NCBI GenBank assembly: GCA_026125925.1
Contig: JAHCKF010000219.1
Coordinates: forward strand, 1 to 6,201
Direction: 5' to 3'
Length of the DNA: 6,201 nucleotides
From: Pseudolabrys sp.
GTDB lineage: Bacteria; Pseudomonadota; Alphaproteobacteria; Rhizobiales; Xanthobacteraceae
The position numbers were made by a program, and so were the translations under genes. Of the stretch, positions 1 through 6,187 are shown one piece after another (position 1 is the first letter of the stretch; each line of letters opens with the position of its first letter). The notes beneath the pieces were generated by a model. The model was given only the letters and a program-made list of their open reading frames with translations, ran no database searches and was not told where the DNA came from.

Positions 1-9
1 ATCGAACAT
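1..9 (-). CDS. accC: accC start, biotin carboxylase subunit of acetyl-CoA carboxylase (partial)
   Basis: Only the first three codons, Met-Phe-Asp, lie inside the window on the minus strand; the rest continues past base 1. The identification rests on two things. The gene follows accB directly on the same strand, where proteobacteria usually carry accC. AccC proteins of this group commonly begin Met-Phe-Asp-Lys-Ile-Leu-Ile-Ala-Asn. A weak purine-rich ribosome-binding stretch, AAGAGAA (bases 14-20 on the minus strand), lies 4 nt before the ATG. AccC carboxylates the biotin on AccB using ATP and bicarbonate, in the cytoplasm. The identity is inferred from position and a very short match; the following bases outside the window would settle it. 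Confidence 0.6.
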
Positions 10-20
10 GGGGTTCTCTT

Positions 21-77
21 GTCCCGGACGCGGTGCAGCGCGCAGCGCAGCGGAGCGGTGCAGCGCAGAGCCGGGAC
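21..77. repeat. Palindromic intergenic repeat element, copy 1
   Basis: A 57-bp element is bounded by the inverted heptamers GTCCCGG (21-27) and CCGGGAC (71-77). The inside is rich in GCAGCGC units and holds the direct repeat CGGTGCAGCGC at 31-41 and again at 56-66. It has the look of the short GTCCCGG...CCGGGAC repeats that I associate with intergenic DNA of Bradyrhizobium-type genomes; that family assignment is from memory and not from a search. Because the accB-accC transcript crosses it, it would be transcribed as structured RNA. Confidence 0.6.
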
Positions 78-94
78 CGTTTCAGTCCGTGGCG

Positions 95-144
95 GTCCCG
101 GTTCTGCATCGCATCACCAAGAGGTGCTGCGATGCGCCCGGGAC
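95..144. repeat. Palindromic intergenic repeat element, copy 2 (strong hairpin)
   Basis: This element carries the same inverted heptamers as its neighbour, GTCCCGG (95-101) and CCGGGAC (138-144). Inside them is a near-perfect 13-bp stem, GCATCGCATCACC (106-118) against GGTGCTGCGATGC (123-135), with one T-C mismatch and an AAGA loop (119-122). It lies 17 nt after copy 1 and about 30 nt after the accB stop. On either strand it would fold as a stable hairpin. No T-run follows it on the minus strand, so it is not a textbook intrinsic terminator. It may attenuate transcription, protect the RNA end, or be a passenger repeat. Confidence 0.65.
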
Positions 145-174
145 AGGTGAGGCGTGCGACCAGCGGCAACGTCG

Positions 175-639
175 TCACTCAATAATCACCAGCGGCTCGC
201 CGAATTCGACCGGCTGGCCGTCTTCGCACAAAATCTGCGTCACGGTGCCGCCCCGCGGGGCCGGGATCTGGTTCATGGTCTTCATCGCTTCGATGATGAT
301 CAGCGTGTCGCCGGCCTTCACCTTGGTGCCGACCTCGATGAAGGGCCGGGCGCCGGGCTCCGGCGCCATATAGGCGGTGCCGACCATCGGCGATTTGACG
401 ACGCCCGGATGCTTGGCGGCATCCATCGGCGCCGCCGCGGATTCTCCGACCGGCTGCGGCGCTGTGGCGCGCGCGACGGGCGCCGGCGCGGCGGCCACCG
501 CGACGCTGCCCCGGGCGACGCGGATGCGCTGGCCGTCCTGCTCGATTTCGATCTCGGTCAGGCCGGTCTCGTCGAGGAGCTTGGACAGCTCCTGAATGAG
601 TTCACGGTCGACGAGGGTGGCTTTCGGCGGTTTTGCCAT
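175..639 (-). CDS. accB: Biotin carboxyl carrier protein of acetyl-CoA carboxylase
   Basis: This 154-residue cytoplasmic protein carries the biotin that shuttles CO2 from biotin carboxylase to the carboxyltransferase, the first committed step of fatty acid synthesis. The N-terminal part (about 1-45) is the helix-strand region typical of AccB. Next comes an Ala/Pro-rich flexible linker (about 46-75), then the C-terminal biotinyl domain (about 78-154). The biotin motif reads E-A-M-K-T-M-N-Q, putting the modified lysine at Lys120. The residue after it is Thr, where E. coli has Met. A thumb-like insertion (about 91-98, A-P-E-P-G) marks the acetyl-CoA carboxylase type of carrier and separates it from lipoyl domains. 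Length is normal. The ATG at 639 has no strong ribosome-binding site. The gene follows aroQ by 64 nt and precedes accC, suggesting one transcript. Confidence 0.96.
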   Translation of the reverse strand: MAKPPKATLVDRELIQELSKLLDETGLTEIEIEQDGQRIRVARGSVAVAAAPAPVARATAPQPVGESAAAPMDAAKHPGVVKSPMVGTAYMAPEPGARPFIEVGTKVKAGDTLIIIEAMKTMNQIPAPRGGTVTQILCEDGQPVEFGEPLVIIE

Positions 640-703
640 TCAAACGGTTCCGACGTTGGGTGCGATGCCGGCGCGGCCGGTCAGACGCATAGCGTGAGAT
701 GTC

Positions 704-1156
704 TTACTTTTCTTTTGCGCCAAGGATGTCGGCGAGGCCTTCGATCGCCAGCGCATAACCCTTCACGCCGAAGCCGGCGAGCACCGCTTTGGCGGCCTTT
801 GACACGTAGGAGTGGTGACGGAAGGGCTCGCGCTGGTGGACGTTGGTGATGTGGATTTCGATGACCGGCAGCTCGGTGAGCGTCAGCGCATCGAGGATGG
901 CGACCGACGTGTGCGTATAGGCGGCCGGGTTGATGACAATGCCGGCGGCCTTCTTGAGGCGCGCTTCCTGGATGATCGTGACCAATTCGCCTTCGACGTT
1001 CGACTGCCGAAACACCATGTCGAGACCGAAGCGCTTGGCCGTCTCGGCGCACAGCCGCTCGACATCGGCCAGAGTCGCCGCGCCGTATTTCTCCGGCTCG
1101 CGCACGCCCAGCATGTTGAGATTGGGTCCGTTGAGGACGTAGATGGTCTGGGCCAT
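704..1156 (-). CDS. aroQ: 3-dehydroquinate dehydratase, type II
   Basis: This 150-residue cytoplasmic enzyme dehydrates 3-dehydroquinate to 3-dehydroshikimate, the third step of the shikimate pathway to aromatic amino acids. The type II signature is complete. The N-terminal [11 protein letters not shown] strand is followed by Arg19 and the catalytic Tyr24 in R-E-P-E-K-Y-G. Asn76 lies in N-P-A-A-Y-T-H-T-S. Then come Glu100 and His102 in E-I-H-I-T-N, and Arg113 in R-E-P-F-R-H-H-S-Y. These match the known flexible-lid and active-site residues of the family, shifted by at most one position from the M. tuberculosis numbering. Length is typical of the dodecameric family. It heads the aroQ-accB-accC cluster, a common proteobacterial arrangement. 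The ATG at 1156 gives the family's usual N terminus; the ribosome-binding site is weak. Confidence 0.97.
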   Translation of the reverse strand: MAQTIYVLNGPNLNMLGVREPEKYGAATLADVERLCAETAKRFGLDMVFRQSNVEGELVTIIQEARLKKAAGIVINPAAYTHTSVAILDALTLTELPVIEIHITNVHQREPFRHHSYVSKAAKAVLAGFGVKGYALAIEGLADILGAKEK

Positions 1157-1232
1157 TGCGTTAAGTGATCCGGCAGGGCTGTTGGTGCAGTCGTCGTCGA
1201 GGCCGTCACGCGGCGTTTCTCGACAGGCAGGC

Positions 1233-1261
1233 TTTATAGGTGGCCCAAGCCGCCGTGGGAA
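1233..1261 (-). promoter_or_regulatory. Candidate promoter for aroQ-accB-accC
   Basis: On the minus strand a TATAAA hexamer (1233-1238), five of six matches to the sigma-70 -10 consensus, is preceded after exactly 17 nt by TTCCCA (1256-1261), four of six to the -35 consensus. It lies in the 133-nt gap between the membrane-protein stop and the aroQ ATG, giving a leader of about 70 nt. Judged by eye only. Confidence 0.35.
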
Positions 1262-1284
1262 GCCCGCCGTGGCCGCCCTTGGGG
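1244..1284 (-). other. GC-rich inverted and direct repeats after the membrane-protein gene
   Basis: Inverted hexamers CCCAAG (1244-1249) and CTTGGG (about 1279-1284) enclose a loop of about 29 nt that contains the direct octamer repeat CGCCGTGG (1251-1258 and 1265-1272). The inverted pair lies just after the stop of the upstream membrane-protein gene but has no T-run, so it is at best a weak terminator. It overlaps the candidate aroQ -35 box, so only one of the two readings may be right. Confidence 0.2.
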
Positions 1285-1289
1285 ATGAT

Positions 1290-2363
1290 TTAACCCATTG
1301 ATGAGGCGGAAGAAATCCGGCCGGGCGAGGTCGCGGCGGTGCGCATCTGGACGGCGGAGACGACGAAGAACGGGATCAGCGGTACGAAGACGCGGGGCTC
1401 GTAGATGATGCCAAAGCCCAGCGTCGCCGCGATCAGCGCCAGTTCGATTGCGAACAGCGGCAACCCGCGCTGCGGATCGCGTCGCGCCGCCGCCGCCCCG
1501 AGCCAGACGGTGATGGCGAGGAAGCTCAGGACCGTCAGCGCGGTCTGGCTGAACAGCGAGTGCCGGAGGTACTCGATATTGATCGGCAGCACGAAGTTAT
1601 AGCGGTGGCCGGCCACCACCGGATTGTCCGGGAAGTATTTCGGCGCCATCTCCTCGATGAGCAGATTGCGGCGAAGCAGCTCGGCGATGATCAGACCCGC
1701 GGCGACGCACGCGACCCCGGCCAGCATGCGCCGCCAGTCGAGCGCCGGCATGACGCCGTCCTTGAGGCGCTGACGCAGCGCGCGCAGGACCGGCTCGATC
1801 ATCAGCCAGAGCGCGATGAAATTGGCGCTGTCGCGATTCCAGGTGGCCACCGCGAACAGGCCGATGAACCAGGACAGCGGACGGTTGGCCAGCACGAAGT
1901 CGATGAACAAAGTGAAGACGATGAGATCGACGAAGTCCCAGCTATAGAGGCACGGCGGGCGCAGTAGGGCGACAAAGCTCATGACGAACAGCGCCAGCGC
2001 GAAGAACCCGCTCTGTTCGTTGCCGCCGATCTTGCGGCCAAGCCGCCATAACAGAAAGGCGGCGAGGGCGACGGCGATGAACTGAAAGGCCATGTGCGCC
2101 GCGACGTAGTGCGCCGGCGAACCAAGCGCCATGGCCTTGATGATGTAAGGTGCGAGGACGCGGCCCTGGAACGTCTTCCACACCGGATGGCCGGTGGTGA
2201 CGCCGAACGACGCGTCGACCGACTGCAGATAATCCGCCCGGCTGAAGACAAACATGACGATGGCGAACAGCGCGGCCGACACGATTGCGGCGAGCGAGAC
2301 GCCAACGATCGTCGAGCGGATCGCCGGGTTCGGCCGCAGCCGGCCGATGTCCTGCACGGTCAT
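1290..2363 (-). CDS. Polytopic membrane protein of unknown function
   Basis: I do not recognise this gene. From the ATG at 2363 it encodes 357 residues, with hydrophobic stretches consistent with about eight to ten membrane helices (about 17-40, 85-105, 118-134, 141-159, 162-190, 213-230, 272-292 and 302-338). Charged or polar motifs stand out between them: Q-G-R-V-L-A-P-Y after the first helix, Y-S-W-D-F-V-D, W-N-R-D-S-A-N, and [11 protein letters not shown] near the C terminus. A multi-helix protein with an early acidic or polar loop and such conserved-looking polar motifs recalls membrane glycosyltransferase-like (GT-C-like) proteins, but I see no signature that proves it. A TTG at 2420 would add 19 residues; an in-frame TAG lies just upstream of it. 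Neither start has a good ribosome-binding site, and ATG is preferred. No partner gene adjoins it. Confidence 0.75.
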   Translation of the reverse strand: MTVQDIGRLRPNPAIRSTIVGVSLAAIVSAALFAIVMFVFSRADYLQSVDASFGVTTGHPVWKTFQGRVLAPYIIKAMALGSPAHYVAAHMAFQFIAVALAAFLLWRLGRKIGGNEQSGFFALALFVMSFVALLRPPCLYSWDFVDLIVFTLFIDFVLANRPLSWFIGLFAVATWNRDSANFIALWLMIEPVLRALRQRLKDGVMPALDWRRMLAGVACVAAGLIIAELLRRNLLIEEMAPKYFPDNPVVAGHRYNFVLPINIEYLRHSLFSQTALTVLSFLAITVWLGAAAARRDPQRGLPLFAIELALIAATLGFGIIYEPRVFVPLIPFFVVSAVQMRTAATSPGRISSASSMG

Positions 2364-2443
2364 GAGGGGCTGCCGGGGCTCGCAATGGGCGCGGTGGCCA
2401 AGGATGGCGCGCCGCTTCAAGCCTTGTGTCTAGCCCGTGTGTC

Positions 2444-2481
2444 GTAAACCGCCGGTTAAGCGATGCTTCGGTTTACCGGCG
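2444..2481 (-). terminator. Overlapping inverted repeats downstream of the YbdK-type gene; possible weak terminator
   Basis: Two inverted pairs share bases and cannot form together: GTAAACCG (2444-2451) with CGGTTTAC (2469-2476), and CGCCGGT (2450-2456) with ACCGGCG (2475-2481). A small inner stem AAGC-GAT-GCTT (2458-2468) fits inside both. On the minus strand the second hairpin starts about 9 nt after the ligase-gene stop and is followed by a short GTTTACG, so it could be a weak terminator. The first pair is symmetric enough to be a protein-binding site instead. Neither reading is certain. Confidence 0.35.
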
Positions 2482-2489
2482 AATCGGGA

Positions 2490-3626
2490 TCAGGCGGCGC
2501 TGGCGAGGTCGCCGGTTTCGAGCGTCTCCGCCGCGGCCCAGTCGATGACGTCCTTGATGGCGCTGAGACGGCGCCGCCCGGCGGCGAGCGACTGCTTGTA
2601 GATGTCGATCTGGCGGTCGCCCGAGGTGCCCCCGCTAACGATGCGGTCAAGATGGGCGATCTCGGCGCCGCAGCCGAAGGCCTCGATCTCCGGTCCGATG
2701 ATACCGCGGACCTGATCGAGCCACTGATCGATGGTGAGCGGGGCGCGCGAGAACGGATCGACGAAGGTCGCGACGATGCCGTAACGCTGCGCGTGCCACT
2801 TGTTCTCGACGGTGATGGCGCGACCGACGCGGTCGAAACCGGCATTGAGATCGCGGTTGCGGTCGAGCGCGCGCACCAGGCAGCGAAACAGCGCGGCAAT
2901 GGCAATCGCATCCTCGAGCCGCGTGCAACTGTCGGCGACGCGCAGTTCGATGGTCGGGTGGCCGACCGACGGGCGGATCGCCCACCAGATGTAACTGGCG
3001 TCCGGAATGATGCCGGCGCCGACCAGCGCCGCGATGTATTCGTCGTAATCCTGATTGGTGCGAAACAGTTCGGGCAGACCGGTGCGCGGCAGTTCGTCAT
3101 AGGCGGCGAGCCGGTAGCCGATGAGGCCGGTGAGGTGGCCCTGCCAGAACGGCGAGGACGCCGACAGCGCCAGCAAGAGCGGCAGATACGGCGTCAGCCG
3201 CAGCATCAGATTGATGCGGGTATCGAGATCGGGCACGGCGACATGGACGTGCATGCCGCACATCATGTTGCGCGAGCCAATCATCTGCAGGTCGTCCATG
3301 ATGGCGCCGTACCGCTCCTTGCGCGTCGGCGTCATCTCCGGCCAGAAGGCGAGCGGGAAGGTGCCCATGGCGGCAACGCCGAGGCCGCGCGCGGCGGCTG
3401 CATCGCCGAGCGTGCGGCGCAGCCCCGTGAGATGGGTGCGCGCCTCCTGCATGGTCTCGCAGGGCGGCGTGACGATCTCGATCTGCGACTGCAGCATTTC
3501 GGTCGAGACGCTGTCGCCGAGCGTTTCCATCAGGCCGGACAGAAAACGCCGGTCGAGCCGGCGCACCGCGCGGCGCGTGGACGCGTCGAAAACGAAGAAT
3601 TCCTCTTCCAGCCCGATCGTATACAT
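2490..3626 (-). CDS. YbdK-type carboxylate-amine ligase (glutamate-cysteine ligase family 2)
   Basis: This 378-residue soluble enzyme belongs to the GCS2 branch of the glutamate-cysteine ligase superfamily. Members join a carboxylate to an amine using ATP; E. coli YbdK shows only weak glutamate-cysteine ligase activity, so the true substrate here is unknown. The N terminus Y-T-I-G-L-E-E-E-F (2-10) carries the metal/ATP-binding glutamates. S-Q-I-E-I-V-T-P-P (47-55), the C-G-M-H-V-H-V motif (123-129), W-W-A-I-R-P-S-V-G (214-222), T-I-E-L-R-V-A-D (225-232) and E-N-K-W-H-A-Q-R-Y-G (274-283) are all as expected. Length matches the family (about 370). The frame stays open upstream to 3716, but the ATG at 3626 is chosen: the family begins at this point, an AAAGGG lies 11 nt before it, and the upstream extension would run through a terminator hairpin. 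Confidence 0.92.
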   Translation of the reverse strand: MYTIGLEEEFFVFDASTRRAVRRLDRRFLSGLMETLGDSVSTEMLQSQIEIVTPPCETMQEARTHLTGLRRTLGDAAAARGLGVAAMGTFPLAFWPEMTPTRKERYGAIMDDLQMIGSRNMMCGMHVHVAVPDLDTRINLMLRLTPYLPLLLALSASSPFWQGHLTGLIGYRLAAYDELPRTGLPELFRTNQDYDEYIAALVGAGIIPDASYIWWAIRPSVGHPTIELRVADSCTRLEDAIAIAALFRCLVRALDRNRDLNAGFDRVGRAITVENKWHAQRYGIVATFVDPFSRAPLTIDQWLDQVRGIIGPEIEAFGCGAEIAHLDRIVSGGTSGDRQIDIYKQSLAAGRRRLSAIKDVIDWAAAETLETGDLASAA

Positions 3627-3665
3627 GCGCGCAACAACCCTTTCGGGTGCGTCGGGTTCCCTCGC

Positions 3666-3671
3666 ATTGTA
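3666..3671 (-). promoter_or_regulatory. Possible -10 box for the YbdK-type gene
   Basis: TACAAT on the minus strand matches five of six bases of the sigma-70 -10 consensus and would give a leader of about 33 nt to the ATG at 3626. It lies directly after the terminator of the preceding unit, where a new promoter would be expected. No good -35 hexamer is found at 16-18 nt, because that position falls in the terminator stem, so the call is weak. Confidence 0.25.
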
Positions 3672-3676
3672 AACGT

Positions 3677-3707
3677 AAAAATCCGCCGGGCGAGGGTGCC
3701 CGGCGGA
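3677..3707 (-). terminator. Intrinsic terminator of the M48 protease-DsbA unit
   Basis: A perfect 10-bp GC-rich stem, TCCGCCGGGC (3682-3691) against GCCCGGCGGA (3698-3707), has a six-base loop (3692-3697). On the minus strand it is followed at once by five T residues (3677-3681) and then ACGTTT. This is the classic Rho-independent form. It starts about 50 nt after the DsbA-like stop codon. A smaller GCGCGG/CCGCGC hairpin (3732-3750) sits between. It separates this unit from the YbdK-type gene. Confidence 0.85.
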
Positions 3708-3757
3708 CTTGTGCATAACCAGATTGCCGCAGCGCGGCCGACGACCGCGCGTAGCGT

Positions 3758-4522
3758 TCAGCAGCTCGCCTTGCCGCAGCGCGCGTTGTTGACCTTCTGG
3801 CGCAGCGCGTCGAGGCCGACGGCGCCGACAACGACGTCCTTGCCGATGACATAGCTCGGTGTGCCGTTCATGCCGAGCGCCTCGGCGAGCTTGAAGTTCT
3901 CCTGCAAGGTCGTCTTCACCTCGGGGCTCGCCATGTCCTTTTCCAGCCGCGTCATGTCGAGGCCGGCGGCCTTGGCGGCGGCCATGGCGTGAGATTTGTC
4001 GGCCTGGCCGCGGCCGCCGAGCAGCTTCTGGTGGAAGTCGAGATATTTCTGGCCGGTCGGATCCTGCATGCGCACCGCGACGGCGACCTGCGCGGCTTCG
4101 ACGGAGCCCGGCCCGAGCACCGGGAATTCCTTGAGCACGACCTTCAGGTTCGGATCCTTGAGCAGCGCCAGCATATCGGCCATGGCGTGCTTGCAGTAGC
4201 CGCAGTTGTAATCGAAGAACTCGACGAAGGTGACGTCGCCCTTCGGATTGCCGAGCGTGACCTGGTTGGGTGAGTTGAACAGCGCCTGGGCGTTGTCCTT
4301 CACCGCCGTCTGATGCTTCTCGGCTTCGGCGGCCTGCTGCCGCTTGTCGAGCTCGGCCATCGCCTCCTGCAGCACTTCCGGATGGGCGATGAGATATTCG
4401 CGGACGATGGTGCCGATCTCGTCGCGCTGTACCGGCGAGAACTCGGCGGCGGAGGCGCTCTGCATCAGCGCCGATGCCATGAGGGCGGCGCCGACGGCGG
4501 CGAGGCGCAGTTTGGTGGTCAT
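3758..4522 (-). CDS. DsbA-family periplasmic thiol:disulfide oxidoreductase
   Basis: This 254-residue exported thioredoxin-fold protein probably forms or rearranges disulfides in periplasmic proteins. Residues 1-26 are a Sec signal peptide (Lys/Arg start, hydrophobic core, cleavage after A-S-A-A). Residues about 28-75 form a charged helical segment with Y-L-I-A-H-P-E-V-L-Q-E-A, resembling the N-terminal domain of ScsC-like proteins, where it mediates oligomerisation. The DsbA domain follows: strand V-T-F-V-E-F-F-D, redox motif C107-G-Y-C110, a helical insertion (about 140-215), and cis-proline loop G-T-P-S-Y (Pro222). Two further cysteines (249 and 254) sit at the extreme C terminus. The ATG at 4522 is chosen because an AAGGAC lies 8 nt upstream and the signal peptide starts there. 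It follows the M48 gene by 22 nt, so the two are probably co-transcribed. Whether it acts as oxidase or isomerase cannot be told. Confidence 0.93.
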   Translation of the reverse strand: MTTKLRLAAVGAALMASALMQSASAAEFSPVQRDEIGTIVREYLIAHPEVLQEAMAELDKRQQAAEAEKHQTAVKDNAQALFNSPNQVTLGNPKGDVTFVEFFDYNCGYCKHAMADMLALLKDPNLKVVLKEFPVLGPGSVEAAQVAVAVRMQDPTGQKYLDFHQKLLGGRGQADKSHAMAAAKAAGLDMTRLEKDMASPEVKTTLQENFKLAEALGMNGTPSYVIGKDVVVGAVGLDALRQKVNNARCGKASC

Positions 4523-4530
4523 GGGAAGGT

Positions 4531-4536
4531 GTCCTT
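4531..4536 (-). promoter_or_regulatory. Ribosome-binding site of the DsbA-family gene
   Basis: AAGGAC on the minus strand lies 8 nt before the ATG at 4522 and settles that start over the in-frame ATG at 4558, which would overlap the end of the preceding gene. Confidence 0.75.
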
Positions 4537-4544
4537 GTCGGTGA

Positions 4545-5999
4545 TCAGTTGCGGGCATTGGCGGGTTGCGGTTTGTCGGTGATGTCGTTGGCCTGGACCC
4601 AGGGCGGCGAGCCGACCGGCAGGCGTCCCTTGGCGCGTGCGGCGATCTGCCGGGCTGTCATTAAATCACCGCGGTTAAGGGCGGCTTGCGCCGCGGCCAG
4701 ATCGGCGCGGCCGAGGTCGCCTTTGCGGCCATAGGCCATGGCGAGTTGGTCATAAGCTTCCGGAATGTTCGGCTCGCGCGCCAACGCCGAATTGAGCAGG
4801 CCGACGGCCTCTTCGGCGCCCTGCTTGCCGCTGCTGTTGATCAGCGCCTGCGCCAGCATGACCTGGATCAGCGGTGCGTTGTTGGACAGGCGAACGGCAT
4901 GGCGCAGCGGACCGATGGCGTCGCCGGCCCGGCCAGCCTCGAGCAAAGCCTGGCCCTTGAGCTCTTGGAAATAGGGATTGCCCGGTTGCGTCTGGATCAG
5001 GCTGTCGATCTGGGCGATGGCGTTGCGGATGTCGGAGCGGCGATAGGCGACGATGGCGCGGGCATAGCGCGCCGGCAAGCTCGTGTCGCTCGCCGGGTAG
5101 CGGCGGGCGACCGTGTCGGGACGGTCGAGGAAGCCGGCGAGTTTGGCGCGCATCATGTCGTGGCGCGCCTGCAGGGCCGGTGAATCCTTGGCGTCGTAAT
5201 AGGGGCTCGTCTTGGCGATCTGCTCCAGCGCGGCGATGCGTTCGGCCGGCATCGGGTGGCTCTGCAGATAGGGATCGACATAGCGCGAGTTGAACAGCGA
5301 CTCGTTGCTCAGCCGCTTGAACAGTTCGAGCATGCCGCGCGCCGACTGGTGGGTGGCGGTGAGAAACTTCACGCCGGCGTGGTCGGCCTGGTCTTCCTGC
5401 GTGCGCACATAAGCGAGCAGCGAGCGCTGGATGGCGGCCTGCGGCGCCATGATGGCGGCCGCGCCGGCATTGCCGCCGCCGGCGACCGCGGCGCCGGCGC
5501 CGAGGAGGAGGCCGATGATCGAGGCGGTCTGCGCGCGCGAGAGCTGTTCGCGCAGCCGCTGCAGATGACCGCCGGCGAGATGGCCGGTTTCATGGGCGAA
5601 CACGCCGATGATTTCGTTCGGCGTCTTGGCATCGAACAGCGCGCCGGCGTTGATGAAGATGTGGCGGCCGTCCATGACGAAGGCATTGAAGGCGCGGTCG
5701 TTGAGCACGACGACGCGGACATTCTGCTTGGCAAGGCCGGCGGCGCGCAGAATCGGCGCGGCGTAGTCGCGCAGCAGGTTTTCGATCTCGGTGTCGCGGA
5801 TGACCGGCAGGCCGCGGTTCTGCGCCTGCGCCGGCGGCGGCCCGGACGGGCCGGCGAACAGGGTGGCGGTGGCCGCGGCGGCAAAAGCGAGCGCACGGAA
5901 AACGCCGCGCCGGCGCTTGGCTGGCGCTGCGCAGTCGCTCCTGTTAGGTAGGCCCGTCAATTCCATGGTCAAACGTTGTTCGTGGCCGGTTCGGCGCAT
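4545..5999 (-). CDS. BepA/YfgC-like M48 family metalloprotease with TPR repeats
   Basis: This exported zinc metalloprotease has 484 residues from the ATG at 5999. A hydrophobic signal segment (about 33-59, after K-R-R-R) ends in A-Q-A-Q. The M48 domain covers about 65-265: zinc motif H136-E-T-G-H140, a Gly/Ala-rich segment (160-185) typical of M48 proteins, third ligand Glu202 in E-D-Q-A-D, and H248-P after it, matching the regulatory histidine of E. coli BepA. The C-terminal part (about 305-460) is a run of helix pairs with TPR character (A-L-L-E-A-G-R-A-G-D-A, P-E-A-Y-D-Q-L-A-M-A-Y-G). BepA degrades or helps mature outer-membrane proteins such as LptD; the same role here is inferred. An alternative ATG at 5966 would shorten the N terminus by 11 residues and suits the candidate promoter better; neither start has a clear ribosome-binding site. 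It precedes the DsbA-like gene by 22 nt. Confidence 0.93.
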   Translation of the reverse strand: MRRTGHEQRLTMELTGLPNRSDCAAPAKRRRGVFRALAFAAAATATLFAGPSGPPPAQAQNRGLPVIRDTEIENLLRDYAAPILRAAGLAKQNVRVVVLNDRAFNAFVMDGRHIFINAGALFDAKTPNEIIGVFAHETGHLAGGHLQRLREQLSRAQTASIIGLLLGAGAAVAGGGNAGAAAIMAPQAAIQRSLLAYVRTQEDQADHAGVKFLTATHQSARGMLELFKRLSNESLFNSRYVDPYLQSHPMPAERIAALEQIAKTSPYYDAKDSPALQARHDMMRAKLAGFLDRPDTVARRYPASDTSLPARYARAIVAYRRSDIRNAIAQIDSLIQTQPGNPYFQELKGQALLEAGRAGDAIGPLRHAVRLSNNAPLIQVMLAQALINSSGKQGAEEAVGLLNSALAREPNIPEAYDQLAMAYGRKGDLGRADLAAAQAALNRGDLMTARQIAARAKGRLPVGSPPWVQANDITDKPQPANARN

Positions 6000-6017
6000 C
6001 GCCGTGGTTGGTGCGGA

Positions 6018-6046
6018 ACTTAAGAGACGCCGGCAAGCGCGGTCAA
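6018..6046 (-). promoter_or_regulatory. Candidate promoter of the M48 protease-DsbA unit
   Basis: On the minus strand TTGACC (6041-6046), five of six matches to the -35 consensus, is followed after 17 nt by TTAAGT (6018-6023), three of six to the -10 consensus. Transcription would start near 6011, leaving about 12 nt before the ATG at 5999 or about 45 nt before the ATG at 5966. The -35 match is good and the -10 match is poor. Confidence 0.4.
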
Positions 6047-6083
6047 CGCGAACCCGGCCGTTCTCGGGGGCTCGTGGCCATCA

Positions 6084-6099
6084 CGAATTGGCGAATTGG
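6084..6099. repeat. Tandem octamer repeat in the divergent intergenic region
   Basis: CGAATTGG occurs twice with no gap (6084-6091 and 6092-6099). It is AT-richer than its surroundings. The second copy overlaps a TTGGAC (6096-6101) that could serve as a -35 box for the plus-strand gene, although no convincing -10 follows. A direct-repeat operator is possible; chance or slippage is also possible. Confidence 0.4.
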
Positions 6100-6182
6100 A
6101 CGTGACTCGCCGCCAAGCCTGCTATCCACGCAACCCGTTGAATGCGGCAGCAGCGGGGCGGCGACGCCCGGCGGGTCTTCTC

Positions 6183-6187
6183 AGGAA
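6183..6187 (+). promoter_or_regulatory. Ribosome-binding site of the plus-strand gene at the right edge
   Basis: AGGAA lies 7 nt before the ATG at 6195, a normal distance. It is the main evidence that the ATG is a real start. Confidence 0.55.

Noticed and set aside
21..144. CRISPR-like or mobile-element origin of the accB-accC repeats
   Set aside because: Only two elements, with different interiors and no regular spacer units; no transposase gene and no target-site duplication is visible.
175..290. Thr instead of the usual Met/Leu after the biotinylated Lys of AccB as a possible defect
   Set aside because: The rest of the E-A-M-K-x-M-N motif and the thumb are intact, and I recall the same residue in rhizobial AccB proteins, so it is treated as normal variation.
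3627..3716. 30-residue N-terminal extension of the YbdK-type ligase
   Set aside because: The extension would be encoded through the terminator hairpin and T-run of the preceding unit, and the family begins at the Met-Tyr-Thr-Ile-Gly-Leu-Glu-Glu-Glu start at 3626.
2463..3854. Very long open frame on the plus strand opposite the YbdK-type gene (463 codons)
   Set aside because: It is the antisense of a gene with clear family motifs. Its product is Arg/Asp/Ala-rich without recognisable domains, and it also runs through the terminator hairpin. Long antisense frames are expected at this GC content.
4661..4678. TTAA...TTAA pair resembling a CtrA site
   Set aside because: The spacing is 10 nt, not the 7 nt of the CtrA consensus, and it lies inside the coding region of the M48 gene.
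5256..5951. Open plus-strand frame opposite the M48 protease
   Set aside because: Low-complexity Arg/Gly/Ala-rich product lying over the conserved H-E-T-G-H region of the real gene; a GC-driven shadow.
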